From IMG/VR virus record IMGVR_UViG_3300020463_000003, positions 1-38,245 of that record: a stretch of 38,245 nt of DNA, one strand, 5' to 3'. The notes under the pieces are model-generated. The model searched no databases, had not been told where the DNA came from, and saw only the letters and a list, made by a program, of their open reading frames with translations. Position 1 is the first letter of the stretch. Each line of letters starts with the position of its first letter. The position numbers were made by a program, and so were the translations under genes. This DNA comes from a virus. Positions 15,254-24,391 of this stretch are shown in pieces.

Positions 15254-17614
15254 ATGACATCTAGTTTTCAAAGTACAGCTTTTCAATCCTCTGCAAGTCC
15301 TGTAGATACTTTTGTACGACCTCCCAGTGTTCAACCTAAAAGTGACATAGAACAGTTAGCAGAAGCATTAAAAACATTAAATCCTAAAATACAAAGTTTT
15401 TTAGAGACAAGACTAGAAAAAGCAGTAGAGAAAGAAGAAGCAGAAGGTACAGAATTAGCTATAGAGGATGCTGCTAAAAACTTTAAAGATATAAGTAGAG
15501 GTGTTAAAAAAGCTGATGGTGAAGATGCAGCTAGGCAACTTATAGGTGGAAGTATCTTTGCTGATCGTGCTTATCAAAGAACTAAAACAGAAATTTTAGG
15601 TAGTAACTTAGCAAGTACTTTATCTAATAGTTACGCAACGACACAGGTTGATGGAAAATCTCTTAATGCTTTTTCTCTGCAATCACCACAATTCCAAACA
15701 TGGTTAGAAGGAGAAAGAACAAGAGTTGTTGATCAACTAGGTGATATAAATCCTACCTATGTAAACAAATACTTTTTACCAAAATTAGCAGATGCTACAG
15801 CTACTGTAACCTCTAGTCATATCAAACAACATCAGGAATATAACCTTGAAAAACTTAAGAACTTAGCTGTTCCTTTAGTTAAGGGATTGATAGCAAAAGA
15901 CGATGATGATGATGAAGATCAAATTCTAATAAATACTTTTGAAGAAAGTATGAATAACTTAGGTCTTGTTACTAAAGATAGAAGTGATCTCAACAAAACA
16001 ATAGTTGGAGTTCTACTTGATCAGGCAGAAGCAGTTGGTCTTTCTGGTGGTGGCGATATAGAAGGTGCTGAAGATATTTTAGATATTGCTTTACAGTTTC
16101 CTTATGGTGCTGATGGAAAGTTAAACCTTACTGCTCATCCCGATTATCAGAACAAAGTCAATGATTTAAAGAAATCAATTAACAACTACATTTACGAATA
16201 TGAAAATAGAAAAGATGTAGAACGAAAAAGAATACAAAGAGAAGATACTATTAACCAGTTAAAACAATTTGCAGAAACTGGTAATGCTCAAATCATCAGC
16301 GATCTTATAAAAAAATATCCACTTGATGCTACAAAAATATCTACATCAGGTGTTGCTATTGATGGCAATACATTAGAAAGATCTGCTCTTGTAGAATTTG
16401 GAATGATTAATGGTAATTATGAATCATCAAAAGAAGCAAGCATAGCAGCTTTACAATGGTATCAAGACTCAAGAACACCAAAAACTGTACAAAACAGGAA
16501 CAGATTGACTCAGTTATTAGGAACTGCTGAATCTGTTGAGAGGGGTGATTACACAGAAATTAATAAAGGTCTTACAGAATTATTAGGTCAATTAAAAGGT
16601 GAATTTAGTAGTAGTGATTTTATTGTTGGTGCTACAGGACAATTAAATGACAACGGTTCTCGTAAGGTTACTGATTTCTATAACAAAGCAAAATTAGAAC
16701 TATATCAATATCGTCTGAGCGAAGAAGGCAAAGCAGCAAATACTTTACAGATAATTGAAAAGATAGAAGCTGTTAAAAGTAAATACATTGAACAGGCAAG
16801 AAAACTAAATCCAAGTATGAGTATTCAATCTGGATTAGATGATGAAGAAGAAAAGAAAAATAGAGAACAAAACATAGACGATATGCAAGGTGATGCTAGT
16901 TTTGTTAGTGAAGTATCAGATGAAGAAGCAAGACGAATTATAGAAGCAGAAGATGCAGAGGAGAGTAATAATATTTTTACAGTAAAAAGAGGTGATACTT
17001 TAACCTCAATAGCAACACAAACAGGAGTATCAATTCCTAATCTAATCAAACTAAACAACATAAAAGATCCAAATAAAATACAAGTAGGTGACAACTTAAT
17101 TCTTAAAGAAACAGAAGCAAAAACTACTGAAACGACAACAACACCAACTATTACTCAAAGCAGTAAACAACAAGCTATTGTCACAGCAGCTACTGAATTA
17201 GGAGTAAAACCAGAAGATCTTGCTTCTGTAATATCACAGGAAACAATGGGTACTTTTAATCATCAGATAACAGGTGGTGAAGGAGGTAACTATAAAGGTT
17301 TAATTCAGTTTGGTATTCCAGAACGTAAAAAATATGGGTATAGAGAAGACATGACCTTTGAAGAACAGATGTTAGGTCCAGTGGTACGTTACTTAAAAGA
17401 TAGAGGAGTCAAGAAAGGACATGGTGTTAAAGAGATATATGCAGCTATATTGACAGGTGATGTATCTACTCTTCAAAGTGATGGTCTGACAAGAACAGAT
17501 TCTTTCGGAACATCAGTTGAAAGTGCATTGCCAGAACTAAGTCAGGGAGGTTCACATTACAAAAATGCCCTTGATTTTCTTGCAGAACAAGGAAAGTTTC
17601 AACAAAAATCTTAA
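15254..17614 (+). CDS. Internal virion protein, T7 gp15-like, with C-terminal LysM and transglycosylase-like domains
   Basis: 786 residues (T7 gp15: 747). Residues 1-550 are helical and core-protein-like. A LysM peptidoglycan-binding domain follows at 574-617 (VKRGDTLTSIA...IKLNNI...QVGDNLIL). The end, about 640-786, looks like a lytic transglycosylase fold: SQETMG with Glu663 as probable catalytic acid, then GGNYKGLIQFG, equivalent to the GLMQ motif. In T7 the transglycosylase sits at the N-terminus of gp16 and gp15 has none. It would cut cell wall during DNA ejection. The function of the domain is inferred from motifs. Confidence 0.85.
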   Translation: MTSSFQSTAFQSSASPVDTFVRPPSVQPKSDIEQLAEALKTLNPKIQSFLETRLEKAVEKEEAEGTELAIEDAAKNFKDISRGVKKADGEDAARQLIGGSIFADRAYQRTKTEILGSNLASTLSNSYATTQVDGKSLNAFSLQSPQFQTWLEGERTRVVDQLGDINPTYVNKYFLPKLADATATVTSSHIKQHQEYNLEKLKNLAVPLVKGLIAKDDDDDEDQILINTFEESMNNLGLVTKDRSDLNKTIVGVLLDQAEAVGLSGGGDIEGAEDILDIALQFPYGADGKLNLTAHPDYQNKVNDLKKSINNYIYEYENRKDVERKRIQREDTINQLKQFAETGNAQIISDLIKKYPLDATKISTSGVAIDGNTLERSALVEFGMINGNYESSKEASIAALQWYQDSRTPKTVQNRNRLTQLLGTAESVERGDYTEINKGLTELLGQLKGEFSSSDFIVGATGQLNDNGSRKVTDFYNKAKLELYQYRLSEEGKAANTLQIIEKIEAVKSKYIEQARKLNPSMSIQSGLDDEEEKKNREQNIDDMQGDASFVSEVSDEEARRIIEAEDAEESNNIFTVKRGDTLTSIATQTGVSIPNLIKLNNIKDPNKIQVGDNLILKETEAKTTETTTTPTITQSSKQQAIVTAATELGVKPEDLASVISQETMGTFNHQITGGEGGNYKGLIQFGIPERKKYGYREDMTFEEQMLGPVVRYLKDRGVKKGHGVKEIYAAILTGDVSTLQSDGLTRTDSFGTSVESALPELSQGGSHYKNALDFLAEQGKFQQKS

Positions 17615-17620
17615 ATAACC

Positions 17621-20600
17621 ATGACAGATTCAAACCCAATAGCTCGTCTTAAGAAGTTTAGAGATGAACGACAAGAAGCTGGTAAGAAATTTCGTGAGAA
17701 TCAAAGAAAACGTGGTGAGCAGATAAAACAAACCACTACTTCTAAAGTTATCAGAGGTGCTTTGTCTGGTCCTTTAAAAGCTGTTAATGAGACTGTTGAA
17801 TTTGTAGATGATATTTATGATTTTGCTGCTGGTAATCCATACGATAATAATGAACTGATAGATCTACAGGCATTAGGTCTTGAAATAAAAGGCGATAAAG
17901 AGGATTGGGCTTATACACTACCACAGGCTATAACACAGTTCTTACTCCCTGCTGGTGCTATCAGTAAAACATTAAAAGGTACAAAGCTAGTAGGTATGAA
18001 CAATGCTTGGGCTAGAAATGCTGTTGCAGGTTTTATAACTGATGCTGTTGTACAAGATCCTTATGAAGAGAACTTGTTCAATATGATTGACAAGCACCCA
18101 AGACTAGGAGGTGTTATTACAGATGTCTTAAAAGCAAAGACACCAGAAGAGATAGGTGTTGCAGATGCACGTTTCAGACAAGCAGCAGGTGGGTTAGTAG
18201 CAGGTGAAGCTCTTACTGCTCTAGGTCTTGGTGTAAAAGCTATAAAGAAAACACCTGAATTATATGAAAGAGTAATAAAAAGACTGTCAAGACGAGATGA
18301 AATATTAATGACAGATAATGTCGTTGATAATCTCGGTGATGAGATTATTGATGATCTAAATCTTTCTAACAAAGTTGTTAAAGATGGTGAAAAAGTAGAT
18401 ACAACCTTTAACACAAAAACTAATACAAAAGGACAGTACTTTCAAACAAAAACTCTTACAGGTGGTGGTGATCCTGACGTACAAAAACTAATTATTGAGA
18501 GAGCAGACAAGATAAAAGAACTTGATGCTAATAATGCTTGGCCTTATAAAAGAACCTTTGCAGATATGGTCAAAAATGCAAATGACTTATTACCAGCAGA
18601 AGTTATTGAATCAGCAAGATTATTTAACGCTAGATATGGAAGAGGGGGAGAAGAAGACTTACCTGCAACATTAATAGCAATGAATCAACTAATGAATAAA
18701 AACGCTATCAACCTAGCTTCATTAGCAAAAACTATTGATGAAACTTTAGCTACAGGTAATAAAGGTGGATTTTCTGAAGAACTGAAACAGCAATTTATTA
18801 CTGAAGCAAAAGTATTAGATGGTCTTATAACTCTTAACAAACCCCTTAAAACAGTACCTGCACAGACATTAGCTGCTAACAGAGCAGGTGGTGGAGTAGG
18901 TAAAGTTGCTGCTTCTGTCGATGATTTAAAAGGTAGAACACCAGCAGAAAAAGCAATAGATCAAGCTACCGATCTTAGGGGAACTGTAAAAGAACCTACA
19001 GATCCATTAGCTAATTTTTCAATGCAAGAAATACTAGATGCTGCTGAAAAAGGTGATAAAGCATCTTGGAAAAAACTAAGAATAATTACTAAAAAACTGC
19101 AAGCTGCACAAGGTAATCCTCAAGCTCTGCAAAAAATGGCGAATGAAAGCAGACTGATGAGAGGAATGAAAATACAAAATGAAATCTTTATAAATTCAAT
19201 ATTATCTGGTCCAGAAACTCACGCTGTAAACATTCTTTCTACTTCTTTAAATACTTTAGCTAGACCATTAGAACAAACACTCGGTTCTTTTGCTCAAGGT
19301 GATATGACAGGTGCTATTAGAGGTGGTAAAGAACTGTATTACCTTATGTCATCTATTACTGATTCTTTAAAAGGTGCAAAACTATCTTTACAGATTGAAG
19401 ATAACATTATTAATCCAGGAGCAATGATACAAGATTCTGATCGCTTCCAGATAAGAATGGAAGGTAACGGTACTTTAGCAAACATGGTAAATACTTTTGG
19501 TACGATCATTCGTTTACCTAGTCGTTTTTTACTTGCAGAAGATGAATTTTTCAAACAACTAAATTTTAGAGCTTATGTAAAGGCCAGTGCTTGGGAAGAT
19601 GGCATGAGAAAAGGTTTGCAAGGTGCTGATTTGCAAGATCATATACAAAAACAGTTTGATGGCACTATTGAAATTGTTAATAAAAACAGTATGGCAAATG
19701 TTAAAGATAAATCTGTTTTAGATCTTTATGAAAAAGCACAGCAATATGCTGCTGAGACTACATTCACTGCTGACTTGCCAGAAGGTAGTCTAGGTGGTGC
19801 GATACAAGGAGTAGCAAGACATCCAGCAGGTAGAATAATTTTTCCTTTCGTAAGAACACCAATCAATATATTTAAGGCACAGGTAAGAAGAACTCCTGGT
19901 GTAAATATGCTTTTACAAGAATACAGGCAAGCACTTAAAAGTACTGATCCATCTGTAGCAGCAAAAGCAAAAGGTGAAATGATTCTTGGTGGTTCTATTT
20001 GGTCTGTTGCAGGTATAACAGCTTTAGCTATCAATGATCCTATGTCTGAATTGGCAATTACTGGTGGTGGTCCCTCTAATTACGATATGCTCAATCAGAA
20101 ACGAGCTACAGGCTGGCAACCCTACAGTTTTAGGTTTCTTTTAAAAGATGAAAATGGTAAAGTACGTATGGGTAAGGATGGTAAACCTAGATATAAATAT
20201 GTCAGTTTTAAAAGGTTAGATCCTTGGTCTTCTTTTCTTATGATGGCTGCTGATGCAGCTTCTATCACAGGTGGTCTTAACAAACAGGATCGTGATGATT
20301 TTGGTGTTGCTGCTTCAGTTGCGTTAGGTCGTAATATTACAAACAAAACTTATTTACAAGGTATTACCGAGCTTGCTGATTTGTTAGGGAAACCATACAA
20401 AATGGAAAGTTGGCTTGCTAGAAGAGCAGCAGCTACTTTAAATCCTTTTAGTTCATTAGGTAGATCGCTTACAAAAGCAACTGATGGTCAAATAATGGAT
20501 AAAAAAGTAAGAGCAGGTGATGATGGATTTGTAATACTTAGAAAGTTTCATAACGAATTAGCAGCAACAATACCTGGTTATGGAGCTAATTCAAGACCAA

Positions 20601-21175
20601 TGAGAAACTTTATAACTGGTTCTATCATCGAATATCCAGTTGGTTTTGGTCCTGACAATATGAGTGTTCTTAATCCAATTAAAGAAACAGATAGTATTAA
20701 TAACAATGTTCTTACAACTCTTGATGATATTGGTGCAAGAATAACTCAACCATCAGATGAGCTTAGTCTTGGAAGATTACCCAGTGGTCAAGCTATTGGT
20801 AGTGGCATAGAACTAACTTATGACGAACATCTTGATCTGATTGAAGAAACTGCTTTTGTAAAAATTAATGGTCAAACAATGGTCAGAGCTTTAAACAATA
20901 GAATCCAACAAAAAGATTTCCAAGCACTTATGAAAAGTGTAAGAGGTGAATTAATAGAACAAAATAATATGGAAATAGAAGTACAGGCACAAGAAGCTAA
21001 TAGAGATCTGGCAGAAGATATTTTAAGAGATATAGTAAATAAATATAAAAAAGCAGGTAAACAGATATGGTTTAGTAAAAATACAGAACGCAAAAAAGAA
21101 TATTTACAACTTCAAGCTACAATTAGACAAGAAGCTAATAAAGACATCCTTGAGGGGTTTCAACAACTTAATTAA
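17621..21175 (+). CDS. Internal core protein, T7 gp16-like
   Basis: 1184 residues (T7 gp16: 1318), the largest protein here. Position after gp15 and before the first fibre, helical composition and length support the call. The N-terminus lacks the T7 transglycosylase motifs; it begins with a basic stretch (KKFRDERQEAGKKFRENQRK). Recognisable stretches such as LRIITKKLQAAQGNPQAL and FIFPFVRTPINI-type segments (IIFPFVRTPINIFKAQVRR) recur in podoviral gp16 and related ejection proteins. It probably spans the inner membrane during ejection, as in T7. Confidence 0.88.
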   Translation: MTDSNPIARLKKFRDERQEAGKKFRENQRKRGEQIKQTTTSKVIRGALSGPLKAVNETVEFVDDIYDFAAGNPYDNNELIDLQALGLEIKGDKEDWAYTLPQAITQFLLPAGAISKTLKGTKLVGMNNAWARNAVAGFITDAVVQDPYEENLFNMIDKHPRLGGVITDVLKAKTPEEIGVADARFRQAAGGLVAGEALTALGLGVKAIKKTPELYERVIKRLSRRDEILMTDNVVDNLGDEIIDDLNLSNKVVKDGEKVDTTFNTKTNTKGQYFQTKTLTGGGDPDVQKLIIERADKIKELDANNAWPYKRTFADMVKNANDLLPAEVIESARLFNARYGRGGEEDLPATLIAMNQLMNKNAINLASLAKTIDETLATGNKGGFSEELKQQFITEAKVLDGLITLNKPLKTVPAQTLAANRAGGGVGKVAASVDDLKGRTPAEKAIDQATDLRGTVKEPTDPLANFSMQEILDAAEKGDKASWKKLRIITKKLQAAQGNPQALQKMANESRLMRGMKIQNEIFINSILSGPETHAVNILSTSLNTLARPLEQTLGSFAQGDMTGAIRGGKELYYLMSSITDSLKGAKLSLQIEDNIINPGAMIQDSDRFQIRMEGNGTLANMVNTFGTIIRLPSRFLLAEDEFFKQLNFRAYVKASAWEDGMRKGLQGADLQDHIQKQFDGTIEIVNKNSMANVKDKSVLDLYEKAQQYAAETTFTADLPEGSLGGAIQGVARHPAGRIIFPFVRTPINIFKAQVRRTPGVNMLLQEYRQALKSTDPSVAAKAKGEMILGGSIWSVAGITALAINDPMSELAITGGGPSNYDMLNQKRATGWQPYSFRFLLKDENGKVRMGKDGKPRYKYVSFKRLDPWSSFLMMAADAASITGGLNKQDRDDFGVAASVALGRNITNKTYLQGITELADLLGKPYKMESWLARRAAATLNPFSSLGRSLTKATDGQIMDKKVRAGDDGFVILRKFHNELAATIPGYGANSRPMRNFITGSIIEYPVGFGPDNMSVLNPIKETDSINNNVLTTLDDIGARITQPSDELSLGRLPSGQAIGSGIELTYDEHLDLIEETAFVKINGQTMVRALNNRIQQKDFQALMKSVRGELIEQNNMEIEVQAQEANRDLAEDILRDIVNKYKKAGKQIWFSKNTERKKEYLQLQATIRQEANKDILEGFQQLN

Positions 21176-21177
21176 TC

Positions 21178-24100
21178 ATGGCTACTAACACTGTCAATTC
21201 TTTTACAGACCTTACTGGTAACGGTACTGCCGGACCATTTAATGTCTCTTTCTCTTACCTATCAGAAGCTGAAGTAAATGTTACTGTCGGTGGTGTCTTA
21301 AAAACTCTTGGCACCCATTACACTTTTACCAGTGCTTCACAGATAACATTTACCAGTGGTAATGAGCCGGCTAATAATGCTGTTATTAAGTTTCAAAGAG
21401 ATACTAATGTCGGTTCTAAAAAGGTAGATTTTAATGACGGTAGTGTTCTTACAGAAGTAGATCTTGATAATAATGCAAATCAACTCTTGTTTAGTATGCA
21501 AGAGATTGTTGATGGTGGTTCTAGTGCTTCGGTCACAACTTCATCAACTGCTCCTTTAAGTCCTTCTCCTGGTGATCTGTGGTGGAATGATACAGATGGT
21601 GATCTTCATGTTTATTATGACGATACAAATTCACAACAATGGGTAGCTGTTTCATCTAGTGGCTCAGGTCCATCTGGTGGTTCTAGTTCTGGTTCAGGTT
21701 CGTCTAGTGGTTCAGGAATTACAGATGGAGATAAGGGTGATATTACTGTAAGCGACTCAGGTGAAACTTTTACAATTGATAGCGGTGTTATCTTAACAGA
21801 CAAAATAGCTAACGATGCTATAACAACAACAAAAATAGCTAATGACTCTATAACGACAACAAAAGTAGCTGATGACGCTATAACAACAACAAAAATAGCT
21901 GATGACTCTATAACAGCAGATAAACTTGCTAACACTAACGTTACTGCTGGATCATATTCAAATACAAATATTACTGTAGACGAACAAGGAAGAATAACAT
22001 CTGCAACTAGTGGAAGTAGTGGTGGTGGTGGAAGTAGTGGTGTTAGTTTAGTTACAGGTACTAGTCCTATAATTTCTTCTGGTGGTTCTACACCAGCTAT
22101 TAGTATCAGTGCTGCTTCAGCATCTGCAGCAGGTTCTATGTCTGCTAGTGATTATTCTAAGCTTTTAAGTCTAGAACAAAGTGCTACTGCTAATTTCACT
22201 CCTACAGGTACTGGTGCTACAGCTAGAACTCTTAATACAAAATTAAGAGAAATATCTTCTGTAAAAGATTATGGTGCTACAGGAAATGGAAGTACAGATG
22301 ATTCGACTGCTTTTTCTAATGCTGTAAAAGCTGCTGATGCTATTAATAACATTGACGGTGTAGAAGGAACAGCTTTACCAAGAGCAGATATGTGTAAAGT
22401 TTATGTTCCTGCTGGTACATATAATATTGCTAATTTAGTTGATACTGATAATAGAGAAGTTGTTTATATAATTGATCAAGCTGCAAAATTTACAAGTGGT
22501 TCTAATAATAAATTAAATGGTGAATTAGTAAGAGAAGGTCAATTTAACATAAATAATTATCAGCATGGATCTACAGATTATTCTGTTACTTATGCTATTA
22601 GAGCTAATGTAGGATCATCAACAACTTTAGGTGGTGGTGATGGTGTTAATGCTGAAATCTTAGGTGTTACTGCACCTAATCAATTAGCTCTTTATCAAGA
22701 TAGAGATTCAGTTGGTTTATATGTTGATAATGAAAATGCCTTACCTCTACTAAATTTAAGTTCAGTATCAAGTTATGCTGCAACTTCTGTAACCTTAACT
22801 GCTGCTCCTTCTGCTGATGTATTAAAAAGATACCGTAAAGGTATGATCATAGATACAAAACACAGCACACCTTATGTTGGTGTTGTTAGTAGTTGGAGTT
22901 CTAACGGTCAAACTATAAACATACAAACTGGTTGGTATCAATATACAAGTTCTGGTACAGCACCTAGTTATACTAGTACTCCTTCAGGAACTGATGGTTT
23001 TGCTATTGGATTTAAAAAAGTATGGGCGCATAATGCAAACGTACATATTTATAATGGTGGTTATGCTGAAAAAGCTTGTGGTTTTGAGTTAGGAATAAGA
23101 AATTATAAAGCAGATTCAAGTAATTTATTTTCTAATACAGCTAATAGAGTTTGGGGATTTGATGCTGTTAATTTAGGTGGTGCTAATGATGGTGCTGGCA
23201 ACGCTGGTAGGCATGGTCAGTGTGGATTTATTGCTAGAACTTCTACAAGTAATGCATCTTGGCAGCATGGATTCATGGCTCAAAACACTGTGTGTGGCTT
23301 TACCGCTTATGCTACTGTAGAAAATCCTTTTCAATATACAGATTCTAGTGGCAACGTAATATATAGAGTTGATAATGGTGGATGTTTACAACTTGGACAA
23401 AATGCTGCAAGTTCAACGGTAGACAGGTTTATAGACTTTCATAGTAGTACTAACAGTAATGATTATGATACTCGAATCCAATCAAGAGGTGGTAACTCTA
23501 ATGATGGTCAAGGTACTTTAGAAATTATTGCAGGTGCTGTAGGTGTAACCAACGGAGCTTTTCTCGTAGGTACTAACAATGCTAGTGGAAACAATACTGC
23601 TCAACTTACTGATTCGTTTATTGATTTTCATTCTTCTGGTTACGATAACGACTTTGACGGCAGACTTAGCTCTTACGGTGGCGGAACTGGTGACGGTGAG
23701 GCTTACATCAAACTATATGGTAGAGCTTTTGGTTTTGTAAAAGGTCCTACAGCTACTTCCGGTAATGAAGTTCAACAGTGGGGGATTTTAGAAGACGCAG
23801 GTTTGTACTGGTTAGGTCACACATCTGCCAACTTAGAAAGTACAAGCGTACATGCAGGTGTCATAATGGCAAATGGTTTTGCTACAAAAGCTGGAATAGG
23901 AAGTGTAGCCTTTAACAACGCTTTTAATATTCATTGGACAGGTACGGCAGCTAACCTTTACATAGATAGTGCCTTACATGGAACAATTTCTGTTTCTTCT
24001 GATTACAGAATTAAAAAAGATATTACAACTCAAACAGCATCAGGTATAGACAAAATTAAACAGTTAAGACCTGTTAATTATGAATTTACAGATAATACAA

Positions 24101-24321
24101 ATTTTAGTTTTGTAGCAGATGGAGTTAAAAGAGAAGGTTTTATAGCACATGAAGTTGCAGAAGTTATTCCTAGTGCTGTTGATGGAAAAAAAGATGCAAC
24201 AAATCAAATTCAATCATTACGTGTTGACGCAATAGTTTCAGTTTTAACAAAAGCATTACAAGAAGCTGTAGGTAAAATTGAAGTATTAGAAGCAAAAGTA
24301 ACAGCTTTAGAGAATCCATAA
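21178..24321 (+). CDS. Tail fibre, T7 gp17-like N-terminus, pectate-lyase-like middle and S74 chaperone end
   Basis: 1047 residues. Residues 1-115 match the T7 gp17 N-terminal virion-attachment domain (FNVSFSYLSEAEVNV, VDFNDGSVLTEVDLDNNANQ). A Gly/Ser linker lies near 160-180 and four 10-residue repeats at 212-251. VKDYGATGNGSTDDSTAF near 362 is the opening of a pectate-lyase-type beta helix. The end (SDYRIKKDI, then GFIAHEVAEVIPSAVDG) is the S74 intramolecular chaperone; Ser941 and Lys946 have the spacing of the self-cleaving Ser-Lys dyad. The chaperone should cut itself off after trimer folding. Main receptor-binding candidate. Confidence 0.93.
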   Translation: MATNTVNSFTDLTGNGTAGPFNVSFSYLSEAEVNVTVGGVLKTLGTHYTFTSASQITFTSGNEPANNAVIKFQRDTNVGSKKVDFNDGSVLTEVDLDNNANQLLFSMQEIVDGGSSASVTTSSTAPLSPSPGDLWWNDTDGDLHVYYDDTNSQQWVAVSSSGSGPSGGSSSGSGSSSGSGITDGDKGDITVSDSGETFTIDSGVILTDKIANDAITTTKIANDSITTTKVADDAITTTKIADDSITADKLANTNVTAGSYSNTNITVDEQGRITSATSGSSGGGGSSGVSLVTGTSPIISSGGSTPAISISAASASAAGSMSASDYSKLLSLEQSATANFTPTGTGATARTLNTKLREISSVKDYGATGNGSTDDSTAFSNAVKAADAINNIDGVEGTALPRADMCKVYVPAGTYNIANLVDTDNREVVYIIDQAAKFTSGSNNKLNGELVREGQFNINNYQHGSTDYSVTYAIRANVGSSTTLGGGDGVNAEILGVTAPNQLALYQDRDSVGLYVDNENALPLLNLSSVSSYAATSVTLTAAPSADVLKRYRKGMIIDTKHSTPYVGVVSSWSSNGQTINIQTGWYQYTSSGTAPSYTSTPSGTDGFAIGFKKVWAHNANVHIYNGGYAEKACGFELGIRNYKADSSNLFSNTANRVWGFDAVNLGGANDGAGNAGRHGQCGFIARTSTSNASWQHGFMAQNTVCGFTAYATVENPFQYTDSSGNVIYRVDNGGCLQLGQNAASSTVDRFIDFHSSTNSNDYDTRIQSRGGNSNDGQGTLEIIAGAVGVTNGAFLVGTNNASGNNTAQLTDSFIDFHSSGYDNDFDGRLSSYGGGTGDGEAYIKLYGRAFGFVKGPTATSGNEVQQWGILEDAGLYWLGHTSANLESTSVHAGVIMANGFATKAGIGSVAFNNAFNIHWTGTAANLYIDSALHGTISVSSDYRIKKDITTQTASGIDKIKQLRPVNYEFTDNTNFSFVADGVKREGFIAHEVAEVIPSAVDGKKDATNQIQSLRVDAIVSVLTKALQEAVGKIEVLEAKVTALENP
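21811..21930 (+). repeat. Four 30-bp tandem repeats in the tail fibre gene
   Basis: Four consecutive 30-base units encode DAITTTKIAN-like decapeptides (NDAITTTKIA, NDSITTTKVA, DDAITTTKIA, DDSITADKLA). They probably form a shaft segment of the trimeric fibre whose length can change by slippage. Confidence 0.85.
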
Positions 24322-24391
24322 CAATGAAAACTTTTTCTATATTAAATTTTGGTAAGATGTAAATGTTAGATTCTACAAGAGTTTTATAAAA

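Noticed and set aside
21615-21935. Minus-strand ORF of 106 residues opposite the first fibre
   Set aside because: Its repetitive VVVIxS composition mirrors the Ser/Gly and DxITTTK repeats of the plus strand; a shadow.
24322-24391. 12-codon ORF and TATATT box between the two fibre genes
   Set aside because: The ORF (MKTFSILNFGKM) is too short and the box has no acceptable -35; AT-rich chance matches.
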